Assembly: GCA_023101885.1 (NCBI GenBank)
Contig: JALPQD010000632.1
Span: 343,637 to 407,636, forward strand
DNA from: Typhlomys cinereus
Lineage: Eukaryota; Chordata; Mammalia; Rodentia; Platacanthomyidae
Reading direction: 5' to 3'
DNA: 64,000 nucleotides
Shown here: piece by piece, positions 20,043-32,171 of the stretch
How the letters are laid out: the number at the start of each line of letters is the position of its first letter
Numbering within the stretch: position 1 is the first letter of the stretch
Translations under genes and position numbers: made by a program
The notes under the pieces: generated by a model
What the model saw: only the letters and a program-made list of their open reading frames with translations
The model's database searches: none
What the model was told of the DNA's origin: nothing

Positions 20043-23000
20043 AGTTGAGGAAGGAAATACAGCTATAAAACATGTCTCAAAAGTTGTGTCTTAGATAAAG
20101 CCTCCAAGCATATATTACACTTGAAGTCCTATCGACACAGAAACTCCCCAGGGAGGAGACCTAATGTCTTCTCTTCCTATATAGCTGAACTACGTTCTGT
20201 TACTCTTTTTTGTGCATAATACGAAAAGCTGGATTCTCCTGTTCACAAGAAAAGACCACATTTACACAAACATGGTCCCATTTCTAAAAAATAATGCCCA
20301 GCTGCAATTCCTCTGAGAGGCCTTTCACCCCCATGATTGCCGGTCCCCATTTTTGATCTCCCTTCAGGGACGGGGGACCTTCTTTCAAGGCTGTTTGAGA
20401 ATATATGCATTCAAAATGATAGATTAAAACCATGGAATATTTCAAATAATTCTCAACAAGTTGACTGTGAACCTGGCAACCCTCCAACATCCCTTGAGAT
20501 TACTCAGGTCTCATGGAAAAGAAAAAGCAGCTGATAAAACACTAGGCTTTTTCAAAATTGCCCATTCCTCGTCCAAATGCCCACTTGCAGGCTCGTAGGG
20601 CTTAAAGTATGAGTTGTTGGGAGCACAAACAAATCTTCCCAAAGAGAGTGACTTCACCTCAGGACCAATTTCTCCTCTCTTCATACATCTACCACTCAAT
20701 TAGCAGCCCTGCTTGGATGAAGCCCAGAGACTTTCAATGGCAGTAGGGAGGGAGGTCCGAAGAGGCATTAGTCATTTAAACCTGTGCTGTTAACAACTGA
20801 ATCAATAATGTCACTGCTATGGAAAGCACCTTCACTGCCCAGTTAGGATGTCTACACTTGTCATTTTGAGAAAGGCAGGATGTTTCTGAAAAGGATTTTG
20901 TTTCCGGAAATATTTGAGTATTAAATATCCACAGGATTCTGCCACTATCCCTGTTCATAAACATGGGCTTATTTATGGATTTAATTTGGGTTGACTAATG
21001 AAAGTATTTATCGTTCCTTTTCATATTAAGAGGTGATGTTGATGGGGTTGTTTTTTGCATGTCATTGTGAGGATGAAAAACTGATAATAGTTTTTCGTTT
21101 TCTTCTTTTTCTTAAAGAAATGCCTTCCTTTTGAGTCCTCTGGGTTCTGTATGTTGAGATCATAGCATTTTTAACGCTTTCCTTCTTTAAGTGTCTTTAA
21201 GTGAAAGGCATACACATCCCTGATCATTAGGCAATATGGCAAACGGGATGTGAAACCCATCTTTGTATTTCTAGAATTCAACACGGTGCTTGGCACATAA
21301 TGCTTGTTTGGTTCCATTTACTAAATAACTGGCTGCACGATAAGTGAATAAAAGCAATGAGCAGATGGTTTCTTATATTTCTTCTCAGTCTAATCACAAA
21401 AAGGAACTGATTTGCTTTAAAACAGTTGTGATTGTCTCAATGGCTCTCGGCTGTCTTTCAGTGAACAGCACTTTTGCAAGTCTCATTAGTAGATAGATAC
21501 ATGTAAGCAAGCATTCCAGAGCTACGTCCTTAAGTCATTTTTCTTTGGTTAGAATCATTTGCAGTTGACCTCTCTCCCAACCTAATATCGCCACCTTGGG
21601 GATATTGCTCTTCTGTATATAATGTCAAGCCCACGGTGTTTGGGAGTCCAGGACAGTGATTAGAAGTAGTAATCTGAAGTCCCACCTAGGGAGAACATTA
21701 TAGGGGTGTAGACCTTGATGGATGGTGACTGTGCTTGAGATTTGAATGATTACAAATCCAGTTGTAATACCCTTGGCAATTTCAAGTTTTATACTCTATA
21801 AAAATCCAAACTGTCATTGTCCCATCAATATTTGGCATGATATGAAATACACAACTATGCTTTGTACCAATTTTTAACAGACACATTGACCTTTTAAACA
21901 GCTGCATTTTGGGAGGATCAGGACAGGTGAATTCTAACCCAGACATCACATTGTGTCACCTTGGTTATGCCCTGACTACTTGGGGCCTATTCTGTGAAAA
22001 AGTTCTCATGTTTCCCAACTTCATTCCTAAAGTAATATCCACTCAGCTTGCTTTGGTTCAAAGACATCTCATGTGCTACTCTGTCTGGAACACAAATTGC
22101 TCGCGAGCTCTGATGACTGCTTTCTCATTTGATTCAGGTTTCTGTTAAAATATTCCCTTGGCAGAATAGCTGTTTCTCATCATATACAATGGAATCCTTT
22201 TCAGGTCCAACATACAAGTTTCTTCCCTGTTTTCTGTTTCTTCATAATCATTCTCTGAAACTGTATGACACACTACTAATGTACTTTCATATTAGCTGTC
22301 TTTCTTTGTGGAATACAAGCTCTCATGAGCTTTGTGAAACTTGCTCCTTAAACCTCAGTACCAGAAACAGTGACTATCATATATTAGGATCTCTGTAGAT
22401 AGTAAATGAATGACTAAATTGACATCTTAACTTCTAGCTTAATGCCTGCAGGGTTCACAGGTTTGGTCAGATTAATGCACCAAGCTGATAATCACAGAAT
22501 CATTTGATTATTAGTTTTAAAGACTCCGAGGTCACTTAAAAGAAAGAAATAGTTAAGCAGACTGGCAAAGGATTTATCCAATGCCACTGAGTTATGCATT
22601 AGTAGGAGGACCCAACTTTTTTTGCTCCGGTTCCACTACCGTTTCCACTACTGAGGTGGCTAAAATAACATGTTATATTCTTCAAGATTACAAAAAGGGA
22701 AAAAGGATCTTCACACAGAAGAAAATGAATTGATGTCATCTTAGCCAAGTAGTATAGGCTCATCCTGCCAATAACAAAATACAAACATCACACATCCACT
22801 GTTATAGGAAACTAGACATTATGTTGATACCTAAATCCATAACCTCACAATAACCATGAGAAAGCAACAAATAAGCTTAAATTGAGAGACTTAACAAAAT
22901 TTGCAGTTATCTCCAAAAGTGCTAAGGTTATGCAAGAGAAATGAAAAACTCAAAGATGGATCTGAGGAAACTAAAGATACATGAGTACTAAAGGCACTGT

Positions 23001-23598
23001 AGAATCATGAATTGGATCTTGGAATAGGAAAGGATCATTAGTAAAATAGTTGTGAAATAGAAATCAAGTCCGTAGTTTAGTTAATAGTATTATACTGTTG
23101 TTACTTTCTCAGTTTAGAAGATTAGAAAATGACTATGATTATGCAGTTGTTAACACTTAAGAAATATAGGTAAATTGTTCTATAGAATTATTTATATTGT
23201 GTTTACTACTGTAAGTCTAGTACTATTTCAAAATTAAAAATATGTAGGCACGTCTCAAGGTACCCATAATAAATATTTTGAGTTTAGACACTCTTAACAA
23301 GATGGTTATTATTATTTTAGCTAGCATTTGAGGATTTAGAATTGTCAATTTCTCATACTGTAAGCTATTAACAAGAAAAGAAATCATGACACTTTAAAGG
23401 AACTTAAGTTTCCTGTCCAGGAAATGTCTGAAGGGAACTTTATAGTGATTTAATGTTGAATCTCATATTGAAACTAGAAATGTTATAAAAGACCTATTCA
23501 TACGAATTCATTTTCACTAGGAAATATAGTTGACCCAATTAAAAGACATCCTTATTTAAGCTATTTTCTTCAACCACACAAAATGATTTAGAAGGAGA
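20043..23598. other. Unique non-coding sequence, 3.5 kb
   Basis: The longest repeat-poor stretch in the first half. No exon with supportable splice sites, no gene-like frame over 90 codons, and only doubtful MIR-like traces (about 22500-22600). Could contain conserved non-coding sequence, which cannot be judged without alignment. Confidence 0.4.
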
Positions 23599-23599
23599 C

Positions 23600-23758
23600 A
23601 TTTTGTTTTGTGTGAGACAGGGACTTATGTAGACTAGGCTAACTGCAAGCTTGTTAAGTAGAAGAGGATGACTCTGAACATCTGATCATCTTGCCTCCAC
23701 CTTCCAAGTGCTCTGATGACAAATATGTACCAAGACACTTTTCCTTATAAGGTGCAGG
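23600..23758 (-). mobile_element. B1-like SINE, antisense
   Basis: tgtgtgagacagggacttat, gtagactaggctaactgcaa, tgatcatcttgcctccacct and ccaagtgctctgatgacaaa follow the antisense B1 order. Confidence 0.65.
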
Positions 23759-23793
23759 AAGTTCCTTAGTTTAAGAATGTTTCAGAATGGTAA

Positions 23794-24217
23794 TGTGATA
23801 GTTAGGCACAGGTGTCAACTTGACAGTTGGGGGTTTGAGCTCTGGGCACATTTGTGGAGAATTAATGGTTGAGTTAAGCCCAGAGCAAACCTGCAGAAGA
23901 TTGTCTACCTGATGGGGAAGGCCCAGCCCATGGTGGGTGGGATTAGGCCCTGGAATAAATCACGGAGAGCTGTTTGAGAGAGTTGGCATCCTCATGTATA
24001 CTTGGCCAGACATGCTGGTATGGCAAGTAAGGATCATCCCTCTCTCAGCCTTTGTGTGGTGATGCTGTGGCCAGTTCCCTCGGCCCTGGTATTGTGCGTG
24101 CTCTCCAGTCAAGCTGGACTGAGAACTGTAACCAGACTGTCATAAAGGAATTAACCCCTTGTTCCCTTAAACCATTTGATGGTCATTTATCAGCAACCCT
24201 GTAAGAGAACTGCAACA
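23794..24217 (+). mobile_element. 424-bp solo LTR (MaLR/ERVL-like) with TSD
   Basis: Begins TGTGATAG and ends GCAACA, with TG...CA termini. It is flanked by the perfect 5-bp duplication ggtaa at 23789-23793 and 24218-24222. The 424-bp length is identical to the copy at 34135. Related copies lie at 31783, 33671 and 44100. A 5-bp TSD, the ~420-bp size and the internal sequence next to the 31783 copy point to the ERVL/MaLR group. No coding potential. Confidence 0.93.
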
Positions 24218-24222
24218 GGTAA

Positions 24223-25195
24223 TCAAATACAATGGGCCAGTACTCTTTTTTTTTTTTTTGGCTGTTGTTGTTGCTGTTATCATTGTGTGCTTCAGAGAAT
24301 CAATGCTAGTCAATCTCTCCTTCAGAGTTCTAGCTTTTTCCAATATGTTTCACATTCTCTTTCCCTCTGGGAGTACAGGTAGCTGAACAATTGATGCACC
24401 TATTTGTGAGGTGAAAAGTACTCACCATGTCTCACAGTGCCATAAGAATTTCTAGACATCATCAAAATGAGAAAACCCAGGCTGTAGCTACAGCTTTTCC
24501 CTTTCTTAGCCCACTAAGTTTGGAAAAATTGTTTCTGGGCTTTCATATCTTACTTCCTATGATGTATGATGAGGATAAAATAGGAACACACATGGAAAAC
24601 GCTTTGTGAAGTAGCACGAGTTCTGTGAATAAAAGTTAATCTTATTAGGACATTGAAGAAAATCAACCTTACAAATGTACTTCATTGACATACTTAAATA
24701 ATCCTCTGTTTTCTTATTTTCTAAACAAACTTGAATTGTCTCTTAGTCCTGAGTCCAGCTGAAGGACACTGGAACAGGTTAATTCATTATGTAGCCAATG
24801 GGGCGCACGGCACTGAGCTCAGTGATGAGAAGGTGCCTAGTGCTATTCCAGAACAAGTCCTTTAGTTAATTCTCTACCGCATTGCGTCACATCTCCTGTA
24901 ATTTATCAGTAGAAGCATGTGACTTTAAAAATGAGTGCTTTTTGATGAGGCATCAATTAATACACACACAAAATTTGGAAACACATGGAATTGTTATTGG
25001 TATTTTAGAGATTTAGGGTTTCAAGTAAAAAAAATTGAGCCCAAAATTATCTAGCATTGACCAATTTATTGACATTTTTGGTTTCTGAGATGTCACAGTA
25101 TTTGCTATTTTTGTCTTCTTTCTTTTCTGCCATCTCTACCTGATTTCATAGTGAAATCCTTAGAGCTCTTAGATCTATCCAAAAGATTAGATATG
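24223..25195. other. Unique non-coding sequence
   Basis: A T13 run near 24247-24259; otherwise nothing recognised. Confidence 0.4.
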
Positions 25196-25555
25196 TGTCT
25201 TAGATATGAAATGTCTCCCACAGGCTTATGTGTTGGATGCTTAATTCTCAGTTCATGGCACTATTTGTAATGGGTCTGGAAACTTTAGGAGGTGGGGCTT
25301 AGCTGAAAGAAATAGGTCACTGGGGTGTGTCTACAGCGGGTGTCACTGGCCCCTATTTCCTGTTCTCTGTGTCATATCTGTTGCAAGGGTGACAGCCTCC
25401 TCTTTCTTCATGTGTCTGCTGCTGTGATATTCTGCTTAAGTGGGTCAAGGAACCATGACTAAACCATCTGAAACAGTGAGCCAAAATAAATCTTTCCTTT
25501 TAAATTGTTTCCGTCCGGTATTTTGGTTGCAGAGAAGATAAAATTGATTGACACA
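25196..25555 (+). mobile_element. MaLR-type LTR (MT/MLT1-like)
   Basis: atgaaatgtctcccacaggc, ttatgtgttggatgcttaat, aactttaggaggtggggctt, then gtgagccaaaataaatcttt and a TG...CA-like end follow the order of MT/MLT1 (MaLR) LTRs, including the AATAAA-type signal. About 360 bp; no TSD confirmed. Confidence 0.75.
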
Positions 25556-26585
25556 GCTTTGTTTCCTTTTCTTTTCACATATAAAATGATCTTTTTTTTT
25601 CAGAGTAAATGTGAAGTCTTTATTGTTAGAATCTTTCCTATGGACTATGAGATCTCTCTTTTTTTGTTTTTCTACTTCTGCAAGCATATTCAGTATTCAT
25701 CCCAACATCGGTCTCCCTCCCTCCTCCCCTGCACTCTCTTTTCCCTTCACCATACTCTCCCACTCTCTCCCATCCTTCTGCCTGTGTGCTTCTATGGACC
25801 CAAGGTTCACTCTGACCTGTGTACTTCTGTGGGAGACATTTCATATTTAAGACACAAGGACCAGTATTAAGCCCTATTACTCACTAAGAAATCACGTAGA
25901 GATGGCAGAAAAGAAAGAAGACCCCACTGATATGTGCATTTCCCTTCACTCATCCAGCCTTAGACTCAAAGGTTTCCACTGTAAGTGCCCATTCTATGGG
26001 TATAATAACAGCTACCAACAGAGCATTCTGATGTACTATCTTCCTACCTATAGGTTTATTGGCTATCTGCCCTATTGATCCCCCCCCCTTTTAATAGATT
26101 CTTGTTCTAGTTTACAGTAACAGCAATGTGTGCCATTCTGACAAGCGGGAATGGAATCCAAAAAACAATCTTTTAATAACAGAAATTTCTTTTACATGTA
26201 AATATCTTCCTAATTACACTTTTGGATAGACCTGGTTTCACAGCTGTAAATGGATTTGACTTTTATATTTGGACATATCATGGGGACCTTAAACTATACA
26301 TACCTAAAAATAAACTCTTTAGCTACCTCAGATCTGTTTTTTCTTCAGTCGACCACCTCAGTAAATAGCACAAGGAGCTGTTCAAACAAACAAACAAAAA
26401 TCCTGAAAAATCCTGCTATACTTAATCTTTCATGCTTGGTATTTAATCCTTTATCAAGCAATGCTGATATTTACTTCCAAAATACATATCGAATCTATTC
26501 ACTTATATTTCTGCTACTATCGGCTTATTTCCTACCATCTCTTCTTTTCATTCAGACAACTGTGAGTACCTCATCCCTGGTCTAT
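25556..26585. other. Unique non-coding sequence
   Basis: Pyrimidine-rich around 25700-25790. A 146-codon frame (26250-26690) has no recognised domains and runs into an old repeat-like segment. Confidence 0.4.
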
Positions 26586-26589
26586 TCTT

Positions 26590-26880
26590 CTTTTGTCAAC
26601 TTCGATCCCCTACTTCATGGAGCAGACATATCAGATCTTGTGCTGTTTTACACCTACACCCGTGTCATTGATGGCCCTACTTGCCCATAAAATAAAGTTT
26701 CCACTTTTATCTTCAATTACTTACAGCCTCTCAGTCATCATCAGTCAAACTTGGCCTCAACGAACATTATTTCACTTGCCTTGGCATTTCAACTTAACCA
26801 GCTCCTTTCTCAGATGACCTTCTTAAACCCTGAAGCTCCCAATAACTATTTCCCTGGTAGTTGATTCTTTGCCATCAGAA
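26590..26880. mobile_element. Old mammal-wide repeat relic
   Basis: The run agacatatcagatcttgtgc, tgatggccctacttgccca, ttacagcctctcagtcatca, ccttggcatttcaacttaac, tctcagatgaccttcttaaa resembles a common ancient mammalian repeat whose consensus contains similar blocks (catgtcactcccctgctt..., ...cactggctgttcc, ...cttctcagtgaggcc). I cannot name the family with confidence. Confidence 0.35.
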
Positions 26881-27455
26881 TACCTGTTTCTGCTTCTAAT
26901 TATATAGTAGTGTTCACCTTCAGTAGTTGTGTTACACTCTTCAGTTTTCAAATTGCTTGCTTTAAATTGCATTTAAAAATATTTCTTGCTTCCCATTTTG
27001 TGCGAAGCAATGTGTTAAGCCCTGGGACTATAAAGATTTATGAGAAAACATCCCTGGAATAAAATGCTATTTTAATGTGAAAAATCAAGAAAAGATTTAC
27101 ATATAAAGGCACTGACAAATTGGTTCTTTTCTCAGTAGTCTACCTACTTTCTTGTTAACTCTAGAACTAGAATCTATTTAGAAAAACTGGTTTTCTTTCA
27201 AGTTTACTCATTCTTTCACAGTACACACACGCACACACACACACACACACAAAATTTCTTTGATCAAATTTCTTCTCATTACACTGTCTTCCCCCTTTCC
27301 CCATCTCACCAAATATTTTCTGTTTCCTAAGTCTATCTACTTTCATATCATTTTTTTGTGTGACCCACAGCATCTCATTAGAGTTGCCTGCACACACGCA
27401 AGTAGGGAGTTCTTTATTTTAGTGAGGGTAATGTACCAATGGGTTCACCACTAAG
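26881..27455. other. Unique sequence with (CA)n
   Basis: Contains a short (CA)n at 27224-27251; otherwise nothing recognised. Confidence 0.4.
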
Positions 27456-27459
27456 GAAT

Positions 27460-27745
27460 AATCCTCCCCCACCAACCATTAAATAGCTAATGTCTCTCAA
27501 GGGTGGGTTTAGGGCCTCACTAAAGTTGGAACGTTGATGGGTCCAGTTTTGTGAAGGTCATTGGCAGAAAACCAATGATGTGAGTTCATGTGTACGGCAG
27601 TCATGTTGTGCCAGAAGACAGAGCTTTGTACAATACTCTTTCCTATTCTCTAGCTCTTATATTCTTTTTGCCCTCTTTTCCACAGTGTTCCCTGAGCCTT
27701 GAAGGAATGATATAGATGTCTTATTAAAAAGTCAAATACTAGGGT
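27460..27745. mobile_element. Probable old L1-like fragment
   Basis: Blocks such as caagggtgggtttagggcct, gaaaaccaatgatgtgagtt, catgttgtgccagaagacag and tccctgagccttgaaggaat followed by tgatatagatgtc resemble a dispersed rodent repeat that I associate with old L1 3' regions. Family and orientation uncertain. Confidence 0.4.
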
Positions 27746-28017
27746 GCCTCTTAAGAGCATCCAAATGGAAATATAGAAAGTCATTTGATTCTTATTAGAC
27801 CTACTTAAGAATGCCTTTCTCCAAAATTCTTGTCATGGGAAGAAAATAAGCACCAATAGTTTACATTTCAATTATATATCCTGTTACTACCAGGAAAAAG
27901 ACTCCATACTGGTGTGAATTGTTCTTGCTATGAAAACATTATAGCCCAGACAGTCCTTCTAAACAGATCCCTTTGACCCTGATGTCAGATGTCAGTTTTG
28001 GGTTTCCCTTTATTTTC

Positions 28018-28019
<2 letters not shown>

Positions 28020-28074
<55 letters not shown>

Positions 28075-28328
28075 TGTATCAGAGGGCACTATGTGTGCCT
28101 GTGGAGGTCCAAAGGTGACTTCAGAAGTCATCCTGTATTGCTTCTACATTTTCTTTTCTTTCTTTCTTTTTCTTTTTTCTTTTGGATTCTCTTCTGTGAT
28201 TTCTTGAACTGGAAGTGCAAGGCCTCTGCCAGGGTGCCTGGTGTTTTTAAGTGGGATTTAGGATCAGAACTCAGGTCCTTTTTGCTTGCTAGGCAAATCT
28301 TAATCCCTGAGCCATCTCTCCAGCTCCA
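28020..28328 (-). mobile_element. B2-like tRNA-derived SINE, antisense, with (TG)n tail
   Basis: At the right, tgagccatctctccagctcc and aactcaggtcctttttgctt are the reversed A and B boxes of the local SINE family. The body includes ggtgacttcagaagtcatcc. The left end is a pure TG run (28021-28067) with short extensions. Confidence 0.85.
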
Positions 28329-28403
28329 TTTTTGGGTTTTCTAATACCACATATCGGCATTGTATGAAATGTTTCAGCTTTTTTATTATTATAGTGAAGT
28401 ATG

Positions 28404-28441
<38 letters not shown>
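28404..28441. repeat. (TG)n microsatellite
   Basis: Pure TG run not associated with a recognisable SINE. Confidence 0.95.
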
Positions 28442-28443
<2 letters not shown>

Positions 28444-29020
28444 TAGAGAAAAAGGACAAAAATGTCAGTCCACCATTAAGATGTGATATCTAAACTGTAA
28501 GTTGGCTATATGTAATAAAGTACTAATCCTCTATGAGACCCTGCAAATCTCAGTTTTATGGTTTAGTAGTGTTTTCATTATTTCAAGGACTCAAATCTTG
28601 TTTCCTCTGAGGCATTGCAAAAGCTTCTGTAGACACGGAGAATGAATGTCATACCCAAGAGTAGAAAAATAAAACAAGCAAAGAAAAATAGGCAGCAAAC
28701 TTGTCACCAATGGAAGATGGGAAGTGTGTGTGGAAAATATTAAGACATCGTTAAGATGCTTGAAAAGTCTTCAGCAAGGAATAAATAAGTGAGTCAAAAG
28801 GCAGAAACTTACAATGTGGTGTTTCATTTGCTACATCCTGTTCTTGAAAGTGCATCCCTTCAAAAAACTGAACTTTACTATAAAATTGGTATATCCTTAT
28901 GACCTACACATTGGCTTTAGCCTCGGATAGTAATACACATGATAGACTTTAACTTAATAAAAATATATTTCTTCTTAAAACCAGTCATCTCAACATGCTT
29001 GTATCAGAATCCAAGGGATT
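28442..29020. other. Unique non-coding sequence
   Basis: Nothing recognised. Confidence 0.4.
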
Positions 29021-29021
29021 T

Positions 29022-29023
<2 letters not shown>

Positions 29024-29074
<51 letters not shown>

Positions 29075-29090
29075 ACATATATACATACAT
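29024..29090. repeat. (CA)n microsatellite
   Basis: CA run with a short (CATA)n extension, just upstream of an ID-like SINE. Confidence 0.95.
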
Positions 29091-29097
29091 AATTCTT

Positions 29098-29192
29098 TAG
29101 GGCTTGGGATGCACCGCAGTGTTTAAGTGCCTATTTAGCTTGTGTGAGGACCTGCATTCCATCCTCAGTACTGCAAAAGCAAGCAAATGAAG
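29098..29192 (+). mobile_element. ID-like SINE
   Basis: agggcttgggatgcaccgca, agtgcctatttagcttgtgt, catcctcagtactgcaaaag is the ID order (tRNA-like head, B box, A-rich tail). Confidence 0.6.
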
Positions 29193-30635
29193 AAATAAAA
29201 CAACACAAAAATCCCAGCTGTTAGACTGTGATCTTATTTGCTCTTAACAACAGGATTTGTAAGTAAAACATATCACCATAGCTTTGCAAATGATATAACT
29301 GAGACATTACAGTGAATGTAGCAAGTTATGACAGGGCCAGGACTTGAAATATTTGTTTTGTTTAATTTGGTAATTTTGCAAATATTTGTTAAAGCTTGCT
29401 ACTGCTAATATAATAGTGTCTTCTTTTTATAACTTAAGGTATACATTGTACATTTGTACAAAAGTTAAGGGAAAGGAGATTTTTTAATTTTATACATTTA
29501 TTTTTGTTGGTTGACAGTATTACACAGGAGCACAATGAATCTGAGTCATCTTTTACCCTTACTATCTGATCACCCCCCACTTTTTTCAATGCAAGCCTTC
29601 TTCCTAATCAGCTTTCCTCCTACTTTCATGTCTTTTTGGTAAGTGAAGACTATTTTTAAAAGGGCTGACATATGAAGGTGATACATGAATTTCAATGTGA
29701 CTAGATTTGTGATGAGAGGTTATATATGCCAGGATCTCTGCTCTTCAAGCTTGGAATCTTCTCAGAGAAAGAATTTGTGGAACTGTGACCCTGATCAGTA
29801 GGATTGCTGTCAATTCTTCTTGTGTCACAAACAGCTTTTGAAATTCATTTGTGAAATAGTCATGCCAGGGTTTTAAAAAATACTATGCTAAAACCTGTAT
29901 CCTAACAATACACATTTTCAAAGTTACTTATTTTTACAGACCTGGAAACTTCCTCTCTTCTGGCTAGCTTTCACAGTACCAGAAAGTACTATGCAGGTTG
30001 CTGGGTGAGAAAAGTCATCAATTGTCTTATCCAGCTAAGAATCCTGTGAACTACAATGAGAACTAGTCTGGCAAGATGAGCTTCTGAGTGAAATAGTGGC
30101 ATGAAGGTTATGGCACTAACCAATTCCTTTATGTTTGGATTGAAGGTCCATCCAATGGAAAGAAATTTCTGCCTGGCATTTTAAAACTGGCTAAAAACTT
30201 GTATATGGAGATGTCATAGCCTCTAGGAGTAAATAACGTGCTCTGGGTTTTCTGAAGTATCAATCTCCCTTCATCTCATAAGTTTTCTTAAATGGGTGAA
30301 TTATATGGAGAATCAAATCTGGTCTAAGTGGAGTGCTTGGTCCTAAATGAAACATTTAATCACACCCTTCAGAGAACAATGCAGAAAATCAGGCAGAAAG
30401 AATGTAAGAGTTAGAGGGTAAGGAAGGAGTACTTTCAAATCATGTCCTTCAGATATGATAAGATATCCATGAACTCACTGAAGCTGGGATTATTTGTGAT
30501 TGTCTGCATAAAAACCTATACAAGATTGGATCTGTCAGCATTTCATCCTTGAGGGAATATTGAGGGTTAGTGACAACTCTGGTAAGGGAATCTACTTTCC
30601 TCAGTGGTTTATTCACTGATACATTGTCCAAACAG
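29193..30635. other. Unique non-coding sequence
   Basis: About 1.4 kb; nothing recognised. Confidence 0.4.
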
Positions 30636-30639
30636 GAAT

Positions 30640-30740
30640 TCATCATTTTGCTATGTGCAAGCTCACAGTAATTCTTATGCCTCAGTCTATGGAATAGCCA
30701 GAATTACAGGTATGTGCCATGCTGGCTTTGTCCTCTCTAT
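30640..30740 (-). mobile_element. Fragment of a B1-type SINE, antisense
   Basis: ttgctatgtgcaagctcaca, tcttatgcctcagtctatgg and agaattacaggtatgtgcca resemble antisense B1/7SL-type sequence. Confidence 0.5.
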
Positions 30741-31099
30741 TTTATTAGTCTTATGCAAATTGGTAGTCATTTCTGTAGCAAGGATTAGGGAAAACCATGA
30801 CAATGCCAGACCTGATATTGTTTCGCTTACAGCAACTTACTTCTAAGCCATCTGAATACTGGAAAGTAATAAAGCCTTACTTACTTAAGCTATCATACAC
30901 CATAGGTCATCTTTCTGTTCTTTGTGGTCATAGGGATTCTGATGTAAAGCCCCAGCTAATAAAGTGGGAATATAGCAAACAAAAAAAAAATGAACCATTC
31001 TGTACAGTGAAGAATTTAAATGGATATGACTTGAGAAATGACTACCACAGTTCTGGCATCTGCAACACTCTGGGCTTGCCTCTGCAGCTATAAGCTTTA

Positions 31100-31782
31100 C
31101 CTTCTCTTGCAGGACTCTACGCCTGCCACTTGGTGCCAAGCTTTTGCTGCTCTCCACGAACCCTTCAGTAGTTCGCCCAAACCAGTATCACCTGAGGGAT
31201 GCTCCCCGATTCCGAAGCAAGGTTGAAATGTAGCTTAGGCCACTGGAGCTACAGCTGCACCAGCTTCAATGCGCTGATGCTGGAAAAGCCTCTTTTCTAG
31301 GCTGCAAAACTTGCAAAGGGCAAGAAACCGCCTAAAGTTGGGCTTTCGGCCCCTGAAGGAATCTGGGTTTTCAAACCACGAACTCACCATATGATGGTTT
31401 TCACGTCTTCCACCGTCCCAGTGCAAGTCACTAGGTTTTCCTTCATGGATGCTCATTTCTCCAACAATGGCAGCTATTCTGCTGCCTGCCCTTTCCTCAT
31501 GCAAATCCTCAAGGCTGCCAACACAGCTCTCCTCTATCAAGCAAACCAGTCCATCGACTTTAAATTCAGCTTTACCAATGTCCTTGTTCCCCTCGTCACA
31601 AATTGGGCCCAAACAATCTCTCTCAGGAATTGGCCCACTAAATTCTGAAGAACGGTATTTTTAAATCCACAAAGTGAAAATTCTTAAGCATTTCCAACTT
31701 TGTCCAGCAGAACCATTCAAAAGCCACACAATCCACATAGTCAGATTTATCAGCAACACCCCACTTCCTGGGTACCAAATTC
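31100..31782 (-). mobile_element. MaLR internal region, antisense
   Basis: On the minus strand, directly after the LTR end at 31783, the sequence reads aatttggtacccaggaagtg-gggtgttgctg, the primer-binding-site-proximal motif that I know from MaLR internal sequences. The inner boundary (about 31100) is a guess. A minus-strand frame of 125 codons (31235-31612) is open, without a recognised domain. MaLRs are non-autonomous, so this is probably a relic. No 3' LTR was found at lower coordinates. Confidence 0.65.
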
Positions 31783-32122
31783 TGTTGCAGTCTGCCTGCA
31801 TAGTTACTGATAAATGACTATCAAACGACTTAAGGGAACAAGGGGTTTATTCTCTTATGATTTCTGGTTACAGTTCTTAGTCCAGCTTGATGGGAGAGCA
31901 TGCACCAACACCAGGGCTGAGGGAACTGGCCACACCATCACCACACAACGTCTGATAGACGGATAATCCTTATTTGCCAGACCAGCATGTCTGGCCAAGT
32001 GTACAGAAGGATGCCAACTCTCTCAACCAGGTCTCTGTGATTTATTCCAAGGCCTAATCCCACCTACCATAGGCTGGGCCTTCCCCAGCAGCTTAGACAT
32101 CTCCTGTGCTTAAAGTACTGCA
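31783..32122 (-). mobile_element. 5' LTR of the MaLR relic, 86-bp deletion
   Basis: Minus-strand copy of the LTR family seen complete at 23794 and 34135. Read on the minus strand it starts TGCAGTACTTTAAGCACA and ends GACTGCAACA. Compared with the 424-bp copies it lacks about 86 bp (approximately LTR positions 17-102). It abuts internal MaLR sequence at its 3' side, so it is a 5' LTR rather than a solo LTR. Confidence 0.85.
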
Positions 32123-32168
32123 GCATTAACTCATTTAATTCTGACAGCCTCAAGAAAGAGCTGTTATT
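32123..32168 (-). mobile_element. Possible MIR fragment at the L1 target
   Basis: cattaactcatttaattctg followed by acagcctcaagaaagagctg and ttattgtg resembles the antisense MIR 3' part (ttaactcatttaatcctcac...). Very short. Confidence 0.35.
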
Positions 32169-32171
32169 GTG

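Noticed and set aside
23794..24217. Initial reading as a rodent hAT-type DNA transposon
   Set aside because: TG...CA ends, a 5-bp TSD rather than 8 bp, and MaLR-like internal sequence beside a sister copy favour an LTR.
25638..25870. Frames on both strands across a pyrimidine-rich stretch
   Set aside because: Composition-driven and overlapping; no family resemblance.
26250..26690. 146-codon plus-strand frame
   Set aside because: No recognised domain, ordinary AT-rich codon content, runs into an old repeat-like segment; chance frame in 64 kb is likely.
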